The notes under the pieces: model-generated
What the model saw: the letters and a program-made list of their open reading frames with translations, nothing else
Told to the model about the DNA's origin: nothing
Database searches by the model: none
Shown: piece after piece, positions 7,486 to 12,430 of the stretch
Position numbering within the stretch: position 1 is the first letter of the stretch
Layout: every line of letters starts with the position of its first letter
Made by a program: the position numbers and the translations under genes
Assembly (NCBI GenBank): GCA_022360735.1
Contig: JAKSCF010000441.1
Coordinates: forward strand, 1-12,430
Direction: 5' to 3'
DNA from: Clostridia bacterium
GTDB lineage: Bacteria > Bacillota_A > Clostridia > Peptostreptococcales > JAAYPU01
Length of the DNA stretch: 12,430 bases

Positions 7486-8973
7486 ATGAACACTTATATC
7501 CAATTAAATGATAGAGACAATACGATTATCGCGTTAAAGCCAATACCTAAAGAGAGTAGAATAAAGATTAAAGATACTCTTATCAAGGTCCAAGATGATA
7601 TTCCGCAGGCCCATAAAATAGCCCTTGAGGATATTAAAAAAGGGGAGCATGTTATTAAATACGGTATGCCAATTGGTAAAGCGACACATAATATAATGGC
7701 GGGTCAGCACGTTCATACTCACAATGTAGCAACAGAATTATCCGATATTACAGAGTACCAATATGTTCAGCAGTTTGAAAAGATTTCTGTCAAAAGCAAA
7801 AAAGAGAAAATAAAGATTTATAGAAGAAAAAATGGTGAAATAGGCATAAGAAATGAACTATGGATTGTTCCTACAGTAGGCTGTGTAAATGCTACTGCTA
7901 ATCAAATCATAGAAGCGTTTAAAAAAAGTTATGATCTGTCTCATATAGATGGTGTATATGCATTTCCACATCCATATGGGTGTTCTCAAATGGGTGATGA
8001 CCATGAAAATACAAAAAAAGTGCTTCAAGGACTTGTTAAGCATCCCAATGCCGGAGGCGTATTAGTTCTGGGATTAGGCTGTGAAAACAATCAAATCCAA
8101 GCCTTTAAAGAAACTCTGGGTTCATATGATGAGGATAGAGTGGCTTTTTTGAATAGTCAAGACGTCAAAGACGAAATTCAAGAAGGTGTAAAAATTTTGA
8201 CCAGCCTTTACAACCAAATGAAAGAGGATCAAAGAGAAGAGGGATCAATTTCAGAATTAAAAATAGGTTTAGAATGTGGGGGATCCGACGGACTCTCCGG
8301 GATTACTGCTAATCCTTTATTAGGGTTTTTTTCAGATTATATGGTGGCACATGGTGGAACAACTGTCTTGACAGAGGTGCCTGAGATGTTTGGTGCAGAA
8401 ACCATTTTAATGAGGAGAGCAAAAGACGAAGCAATCTATCATAAAATTGTAGAGATGGTGAATGGGTTTAAAAAATATTATAAAGATCATGGGCAGACCA
8501 TATATGAAAATCCTTCACCGGGTAACAAAAAAGGCGGTATTACAACACTGGAAGATAAATCATTAGGATGTACTCAAAAAGCCGGTCATTCCAAAGTAGT
8601 TGATGTATTAAAATATGGAGAACCATTAAAAGAAAAAGGCGTTAATTTATTAACTGCTCCTGGGAATGACTTGGTTGCCACAACAGCCTTAGGCGTTTCA
8701 GGTTGTCATCTTGTATTATTTACCACAGGCAGGGGCACGCCATTTGGCGGATTTATCCCTACGGTTAAGATATCGTCAAATAACGAATTAGCAGAGAAAA
8801 AAGAAAACTGGATTGACTTTAATGCAGGTCAACTGGTGGATGGTAAGCGTATGGAGCTGCTGCTTAAAGAATTTATTCATCTTGTGGTTGAAACCGTAAA
8901 CGGTAAGAAAACACGAAATGAAACCAATAATTTTAGAGAAATCGCTATCTTTAAATCTGGCGTTATATTATAA
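7486..8973 (+). CDS. uxaA: Altronate dehydratase (UxaA family)
   Basis: UxaA/galactarate dehydratase-family lyase, 495 aa, the normal full length. An N-terminal SAF domain (about 1-90) contains HVHTHN (75-80). The catalytic part begins with IGIRNELWIVPTVGCVN near 119-135, then PHPYGCSQMGDDHENT (161-176), LGLGCENNQ (195-203), ECGGSDGLSGITANP (263-277) and LGCTQKAGHS (360-369); the conserved cysteines are C166, C199, C264 and C362. The family is iron-dependent and dehydrates D-altronate to 2-keto-3-deoxy-D-gluconate. Galactarate dehydratase (GarD) and other UxaA-like lyases share the fold, but uxaB in the same cluster makes altronate the best guess. GAGGTG at 7475-7480 is the ribosome binding site. 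It is the last gene before a strong terminator. Confidence 0.88.
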   Translation: MNTYIQLNDRDNTIIALKPIPKESRIKIKDTLIKVQDDIPQAHKIALEDIKKGEHVIKYGMPIGKATHNIMAGQHVHTHNVATELSDITEYQYVQQFEKISVKSKKEKIKIYRRKNGEIGIRNELWIVPTVGCVNATANQIIEAFKKSYDLSHIDGVYAFPHPYGCSQMGDDHENTKKVLQGLVKHPNAGGVLVLGLGCENNQIQAFKETLGSYDEDRVAFLNSQDVKDEIQEGVKILTSLYNQMKEDQREEGSISELKIGLECGGSDGLSGITANPLLGFFSDYMVAHGGTTVLTEVPEMFGAETILMRRAKDEAIYHKIVEMVNGFKKYYKDHGQTIYENPSPGNKKGGITTLEDKSLGCTQKAGHSKVVDVLKYGEPLKEKGVNLLTAPGNDLVATTALGVSGCHLVLFTTGRGTPFGGFIPTVKISSNNELAEKKENWIDFNAGQLVDGKRMELLLKEFIHLVVETVNGKKTRNETNNFREIAIFKSGVIL

Positions 8974-9004
8974 TAGCACTTAGAAATTAGATGATAAAAA
9001 GAAG

Positions 9005-9033
9005 CAGCCAGAGAAAAGCTTTGGCTGTTTTTT
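9005..9033 (+). terminator. Intrinsic terminator of the acid-sugar operon
   Basis: A 9-bp stem, 9005-9013 paired with 9019-9027 (CAGCCAGAG with CTTTGGCTG, one G-U pair), with a 5-base loop and TTTTTT at 9028-9033. It lies 31 bp after the uxaA stop. The T tract overlaps the -35 box of the next promoter. Confidence 0.9.
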
Positions 9034-9061
9034 GACATAGATATTCATATTTCATTATTAT
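9032..9061 (+). promoter_or_regulatory. Sigma-A-type promoter of the GntR-family gene
   Basis: TTGACA at 9032-9037 is a perfect -35. TATTAT at 9056-9061 is a good -10 at 18-bp spacing. A perfect TATAAT at 9061-9066 is at 23 bp, too far for that -35. The -35 is embedded in the upstream terminator's T tract, so operon end and regulator start share bases. Confidence 0.65.
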
Positions 9062-9100
9062 ATAATATATAGATAGAGCTATTCCTAGGAGGAGTGTTAT

Positions 9101-9760
9101 ATGGCAAATAAAAAAGGAGAAAAGGTGGATTTAAAACAAAAAGCATATTTTTATATAAAAGAGAAAATAATAACAGGTGAGTATGAACCGGGGCAAGACA
9201 TCTCGGAAGAAGAATTGCAAAACGAAATGAACATTAGCAGAACGCCTGTTAGAGAAGCTCTTATGAGACTGGAAACAGAAAGGTTAATATCAATTTTTCC
9301 ACGTAAAGGGATATTTGTTTCAAGTATTACTCAAAAGATGATAAAAAATGTATTTCAAATTAGAAAAATGATTGAACCACAAGTGATTCGAATTGTTGGA
9401 AAAAATATTTCAAAAGAATGGCTTAATGAAATAAAAGATAAATTTAATGCAACATTTGAAGATCTGTCCAAAGATGAAACTGCAGATTACTATGTTAATT
9501 TAGATAAGGAATTTCACTCCTACCTCATTAATGCTTGTGACAACCAGTACCTTGTGAATGTGATGAATAATATATTTGACCAAAATCAAAGAATGAGATA
9601 CCAGACCTATGATTTTGATGAAAGAGATATTGCCACAAAGTCAGAGCATATCATGATTATAGATGCACTGCTTGAAGAAGACATTGATAAAGCTGAAGCG
9701 TTAATGATTGAACATATCCAAAATGCTCAGGAAGTATCGTTAAGGTATATCATGATATAG
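9101..9760 (+). CDS. GntR-family transcriptional regulator, FadR/FCD subfamily
   Basis: Regulator of 219 aa. The N-terminal winged helix (about 10-75) shows IITGEYEPGQDISEEELQ, the recognition-helix stretch NISRTPVREALMRLE (44-58), and the wing FPRKGIFVSSI (66-76). The C-terminal FCD domain (about 80-215) keeps the ligand/metal-site residues D135 and H139 (LDKEFH), H183 (SEH) and H205 (EHI). FCD regulators commonly sense sugar acids such as uronates or gluconate, and usually repress. It has its own promoter, AGGAGG at 9087-9092 as ribosome binding site, and stands directly after the sugar-acid operon, making it the likely local regulator. Its operator is not evident. The T-box promoter begins 3 bases past its stop. 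Confidence 0.92.
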   Translation: MANKKGEKVDLKQKAYFYIKEKIITGEYEPGQDISEEELQNEMNISRTPVREALMRLETERLISIFPRKGIFVSSITQKMIKNVFQIRKMIEPQVIRIVGKNISKEWLNEIKDKFNATFEDLSKDETADYYVNLDKEFHSYLINACDNQYLVNVMNNIFDQNQRMRYQTYDFDERDIATKSEHIMIIDALLEEDIDKAEALMIEHIQNAQEVSLRYIMI

Positions 9761-9763
9761 GTC

Positions 9764-9792
9764 TTGACATTGAAATAAATGTTTTATAAAAT
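9764..9792 (+). promoter_or_regulatory. Promoter of the T-box/metG transcript
   Basis: TTGACA (9764-9769) and TAAAAT (9787-9792) are separated by exactly 17 bp, a near-consensus sigma-A promoter. Transcription would start near 9799. The -35 starts 3 bp after the GntR stop codon, and no terminator separates the two genes. Confidence 0.8.
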
Positions 9793-9798
9793 TTAAAA

Positions 9799-10138
9799 GC
9801 AATAGAATATACCCCAGACTATTATGGAAACTGCGATAAAGGCACAAATATTTTGTAGTTATGATCAATAATCTGGGAACCAAGGCAATGAAGGGAAGAG
9901 TATGTATAGGACATGGTATAGAGAGCTAAGGAGGGTGGAACCTTGGTACAGAAAATATACAGAACATGGCCCCTGAGCTACTACAGTCGAGTGTTTCACA
10001 ACCCGGCATAAGGCTGTAGCGGAAAATAATCCGTTATCATAGTTAAGAGAGTTTTTTAAGGCTAAATAATATGGCTATTAAAAAACTAATTAGAGTGGTA
10101 CCGCGAGCTCCTCGTCTCTAAAGACAAGGAGTTTTTTT
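9799..10138 (+). ncRNA. T-box riboswitch sensing tRNA-Met (metG leader)
   Basis: A T-box leader that senses uncharged tRNA by transcription antitermination. Stem I is about 9883-9980: AGTA (9899-9902) opposite GAA (9962-9964) forms the specifier loop, AGAGAG and the CTAAGG/CCTTGG arm form the distal part, and ATGA with TGAG mark the basal K-turn. The triplet in the specifier position is ATG at 9966-9968, followed by a purine. A Stem II-like pairing uses 9981-9986 with 10014-10019. Stem III pairs 10050-10059 with 10078-10087. The conserved T-box AGAGTGGTACCGCG is at 10092-10105. The bulge TGGT (10096-10099) fits an ACCA end with discriminator A, as in tRNA-Met. The antiterminator pairs 10090-10095 with 10116-10121 and excludes the terminator. 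An additional hairpin (9813-9877) precedes Stem I. Confidence 0.93.
10108..10138 (+). terminator. Regulated intrinsic terminator of the T-box
   Basis: CTCCTCGTCT (10108-10117) pairs with AGACAAGGAG (10122-10131) with one C-A mismatch and a 4-base loop, followed by seven T's (10132-10138). Its left arm overlaps the right arm of the antiterminator (10116-10121), so the two folds exclude each other. Confidence 0.9.
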
Positions 10139-10288
10139 AGTTCTATTTTCGGCCAAAATCTCGAAAGTTAAACTCTAAAAACGCATAATTAGAGCTGCTG
10201 AATGACTTGTTATATAATAAGAAGATTTGATGAAGGCTTCACGCATTAGAAGTGATAAAATGGGTCAATATTTAATAATACTCTTGTA

Positions 10289-10440
10289 TTATGATTTGTG
10301 TTGAGAGACATTAGGTATAAAATTTTCATTACGAAATAAACAAAGGGCAATACATTTTAAACATACTAAAGCTTCACGGGCAGAGCCTAAACCTCTGCAA
10401 AGTATTGCAACCCTTTGGTTTTAATTCCGTTGCACTCCAT
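10289..10440 (-). pseudogene. Possible broken small reading frame on the minus strand
   Basis: From an ATG at 10440 the minus strand reads MECNGIKTKGLQYFAEV and stops at TAG (10389-10387). One frame over, from 10387, it continues GSAREALVCLKC through LFRNENFIPNVS to TAA at 10291-10289. Joining the two by a single-base change would give about 50 codons with protein-like composition. A 7-bp hairpin overlaps its end. It coincides with the inverted-repeat element, so the open frames may simply be a by-product of a structured RNA or a dispersed repeat. I recognise no function and see no strong promoter for it. Confidence 0.22.
10341..10417. repeat. Structured inverted-repeat element, possible small RNA or MITE-like piece
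   Basis: CAAAGGG (10341-10347) pairs with CCCTTTG (10411-10417) and CAATAC (10348-10353) pairs with GTATTG (10402-10407), 13 bp in all with a 3-base bulge. Inside lies a second perfect hairpin, GCAGAG (10380-10385) with CTCTGC (10393-10398) and a 7-base loop. The fold is possible on either strand. There is no T tract after it on the + strand, so it is not a simple terminator. Confidence 0.5.
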
Positions 10441-10549
10441 TAAAACTAGTATTTCTCCATTACAAATTATATACCAAATATCTCCTGTAGCTAGTAATAC
10501 ATATTCGTTCAGCGTGCCAAAATAAACTTAACCCCGGAGGTGTTATAAA

Positions 10550-12430
10550 ATGAACAAAGAAAAATATTACATTACGACGGCCATTGCATATACGTCAGGT
10601 AAACCTCACGTCGGAAATACATATGAAATCGTATTAGCAGATAGTATTGCGAGATATAAGAGGCTTACCGGATATGATGTATATTTTATGACCGGTACAG
10701 ATGAACATGGACAAAAAATTCAAACAAAAGCTCAGGAAAAAGGGAAAGAACCAAAAGAATTTGTTGATGATGTTGCGGCAGAAATCAAAAGAATATGGGA
10801 TTTAATGAATACCAGTTACAATAAATTCATTAGAACAACAGATGAAGATCATATTGCGACGGTTCAAAAAATATTCAAAAAGCTTTACGATCAAGGCGAT
10901 ATCTATAAAGGGGAATATGAAGGCCTGTATTGTACGCCGTGTGAGTCATTTTTTACAGAATCACAATTAGTAGAGGGTAAATGTCCCGACTGTGACAGAA
11001 AAGTAAAAAAAGCCAATGAAGAGGCCTACTTCTTTAAATTAAGTAAATATGAAAAACAGCTGATTGACCATATTGAAACCCATCCGGAATTTATTCAACC
11101 GGAATCCAGAAAAAATGAGATGATCAATAATTTTCTAAAGCCGGGTTTACAGGATCTCTGTGTTTCCAGAACATCATTTGATTGGGGTGTTCCTGTCACA
11201 TTTGATGATAAGCATGTCGTCTATGTATGGATTGATGCATTAAGTAACTATATAACAGGCATTGGATATGACCCGGATGGTAAACACGGTGAATTATATA
11301 AAAAATATTGGCCGGCAAATGTTCATCTTATCGGTAAGGACATTTTAAGATTTCATACCATTTATTGGCCTATTATGCTAATGGCTTTAGGAGCAGAATT
11401 GCCTAAACAAGTATTTGGTCATCCTTGGTTATTGGTGGGAGAAGGAAAAATGAGCAAGTCTAAGGGCAATGTCATCTATGCAGATGAATTGGTTGAGCAT
11501 TTCGGTGTCGACGCAGTGCGTTATTACCTGCTTCATGAAATGCCTTTTGCTCAAGACGGTACCATCACTCATGAACTGCTCATAGAGAGAATCAATTCAG
11601 ATTTAGCAAACATTCTTGGAAACCTTGTTAACAGAACCATCACCATGGTTAAAAAATACTTTGATGGTATTATTCAAGCGCCTAACAAAAAAGAAGAACT
11701 TGATAATGAATTAATCAATTTAGCACTGGAAACGCCAAATAAAGTAGAAGATAGGATGAAAGAACTTAAAGTAACGGATGCGATAGATGAAATCATTACA
11801 TTGCTTAGAAGAAGTAATAAATATATTGATGAAACCATGCCTTGGGTTCTTGGAAAGGATGAAAGCCAGAAAGATCGATTAGCAACGGTTTTATATAATC
11901 TATTAGAGTCCATTCGTTTCTCAGCTGTGCTTCTATCTCCTTTTATGCCTGAGACGACAGAGAGCATTTTTAGACAGTTAAATACAGATAAAAAAGATTG
12001 GTCATCCTTGTCTTCTTTTGATGGCATGGTATCAGGTCAAAGTGTAGAACAGGCTGAAATACTGTTCGCAAGGATAGACATGGCTAAAAAGTTAGAAGAA
12101 ATAGAGAGGAAACAGCAGCCGAAAAAGAAAGAAGAAAAAGAAAATAAAGAGGAAGTAACCAAAGATTATATTACCATCGAAGACTTCGACAAAATAGACC
12201 TAAGAGTCGGAGAAATCATAGATTGTAAAAAACATCCAAAAGCAGATAAGCTTTTAGTTTCCAGTGTCAAAGTAGGTGAAGAAACAAGACAAATTGTTTC
12301 CGGTGTCGCTAAATTCTATACACCTGAAGAAATGAAAGGCAAAAAAGTCATTGTCGTAGCCAATCTAAAGCCTATAAAATTAAGAGGTGAAGATTCTAAA
12401 GGTATGATTTTATTTGCGGACAACGGCGAA
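10550..12430 (+). CDS. metG: Methionyl-tRNA synthetase, 3' end beyond the window
   Basis: Class I synthetase that charges tRNA-Met with methionine in the cytoplasm. The frame is open for 627 codons to the right edge; comparable Gram-positive enzymes are about 650-665 aa, so a few tens of residues are missing. Seen in order: the HIGH-type motif HVGN at 20-23, zinc-knuckle cysteines C128, C131, C145 and C148 (two CxxC pairs), the FDWGVPV and YVWIDALSNY region (210-234), KMSKS at 300-304, an anticodon-binding helical domain, a Lys/Glu-rich linker, and a C-terminal tRNA-binding (Trbp111/EMAP-like) domain starting near 541 (DFDKIDLRVGEI). GGAGGTG at 10536-10542 is 7 bases before the ATG. Expression should depend on the T-box upstream. 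Confidence 0.97.
   Translation, partial: MNKEKYYITTAIAYTSGKPHVGNTYEIVLADSIARYKRLTGYDVYFMTGTDEHGQKIQTKAQEKGKEPKEFVDDVAAEIKRIWDLMNTSYNKFIRTTDEDHIATVQKIFKKLYDQGDIYKGEYEGLYCTPCESFFTESQLVEGKCPDCDRKVKKANEEAYFFKLSKYEKQLIDHIETHPEFIQPESRKNEMINNFLKPGLQDLCVSRTSFDWGVPVTFDDKHVVYVWIDALSNYITGIGYDPDGKHGELYKKYWPANVHLIGKDILRFHTIYWPIMLMALGAELPKQVFGHPWLLVGEGKMSKSKGNVIYADELVEHFGVDAVRYYLLHEMPFAQDGTITHELLIERINSDLANILGNLVNRTITMVKKYFDGIIQAPNKKEELDNELINLALETPNKVEDRMKELKVTDAIDEIITLLRRSNKYIDETMPWVLGKDESQKDRLATVLYNLLESIRFSAVLLSPFMPETTESIFRQLNTDKKDWSSLSSFDGMVSGQSVEQAEILFARIDMAKKLEEIERKQQPKKKEEKENKEEVTKDYITIEDFDKIDLRVGEIIDCKKHPKADKLLVSSVKVGEETRQIVSGVAKFYTPEEMKGKKVIVVANLKPIKLRGEDSKGMILFADNGE

Larger units (their letters stand above)
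10139..10549. other. 411-bp gap between the T-box terminator and metG
   Basis: No convincing full-length gene. It contains a perfect 7-bp hairpin (ATAATAC 10275-10281, GTATTAT 10286-10292), an inverted-repeat element at 10341-10417, a possible broken minus-strand frame at 10289-10440, and a TATAAT at 10213-10218 without a good -35. The metG ribosome binding site GGAGGTG is at 10536-10542. T-box terminators usually lie much nearer the regulated start codon, so an inserted element is possible, but I find no convincing terminal repeats. An 8-bp direct repeat GCCAAAAT near each end is short enough to be chance. Confidence 0.6.

Noticed and set aside
9930..9946. AGGGTGGAACC-like stretch resembling a second T-box motif
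   Set aside because: It lies in the distal loop of Stem I between the CTAAGG/CCTTGG arms, lacks the CCGCG continuation, and has no terminator after it; the real T-box is at 10092-10105.
10151..10528. GCCAAAAT repeated at both ends of the 411-bp gap as a target-site duplication
   Set aside because: An 8-base repeat within about 400 bp of AT-rich DNA is expected by chance, and no terminal inverted repeats adjoin it.
11674..12027. A 117-codon open frame on the minus strand
   Set aside because: It lies wholly inside metG, whose frame is unmistakable by motif order; it has no recognisable family features.
1..12430. CRISPR arrays, tRNA or rRNA genes, insertion-sequence transposases, phage or defence genes
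   Set aside because: None seen: no regularly spaced repeats, no tRNA-like cloverleaf, and every substantial + strand frame is explained by transport, metabolism, regulation or metG.

Overview
The window looks like a chromosomal piece of a low-GC Gram-positive anaerobe, most likely a member of the Clostridia. The support is AT-rich coding sequence, strong GGAGG-type ribosome binding sites before almost every gene, a T-box leader, a lipoprotein-type binding protein of a TRAP transporter, and a methionyl-tRNA synthetase with a four-cysteine zinc knuckle and a C-terminal tRNA-binding domain. I cannot name the genus from sequence alone.

Layout, all genes on the + strand. (1) Positions 1-563 hold the 3' end of a tagaturonate reductase gene (uxaB). 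(2) Positions 564-739 are a non-coding stretch with an imperfect direct repeat and a short reading-frame remnant. (3) Positions 740-8973 form a tightly packed acid-sugar uptake and catabolism operon. It encodes a three-gene TRAP transporter (binding lipoprotein, small and large membrane subunits), a mandelate racemase-type enolase-superfamily enzyme, a short-chain dehydrogenase, two tandem zinc-dependent dehydrogenases of the L-galactonate-5-dehydrogenase/RspB type, and a UxaA-type altronate dehydratase. A clear intrinsic terminator closes it. (4) Positions 9101-9760 encode a GntR/FCD-family regulator with its own promoter. (5) Positions 9764-10138 are a promoter and T-box riboswitch whose specifier reads AUG. 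(6) Positions 10139-10549 are an unusually long gap with a structured inverted-repeat element and a possible broken minus-strand reading frame. (7) From 10550 to the right edge runs metG, incomplete at its 3' end.

How the genes probably work together: a sugar acid (hexuronate or aldonate) is captured and imported by the TRAP system. One or both zinc dehydrogenases and/or the SDR interconvert hydroxyl and keto forms, for example L-galactonate to tagaturonate. UxaB reduces tagaturonate to altronate and the UxaA homologue dehydrates altronate to 2-keto-3-deoxygluconate. The mandelate racemase-type enzyme offers a second entry by dehydration, cycloisomerisation or epimerisation of another acid sugar. 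The exact substrate cannot be read from sequence. The GntR protein is the natural candidate for the local sugar-acid-responsive regulator. The metG unit is a separate housekeeping gene controlled by uncharged tRNA-Met.

The most unusual points are the 411-bp gap with a structured element between the T-box terminator and metG, an extra 5' hairpin ahead of T-box Stem I, a 34-bp perfect palindrome between the transporter's binding-protein gene and its membrane genes, and the particular combination of four oxidoreductases with two lyase-type enzymes in one acid-sugar cluster.
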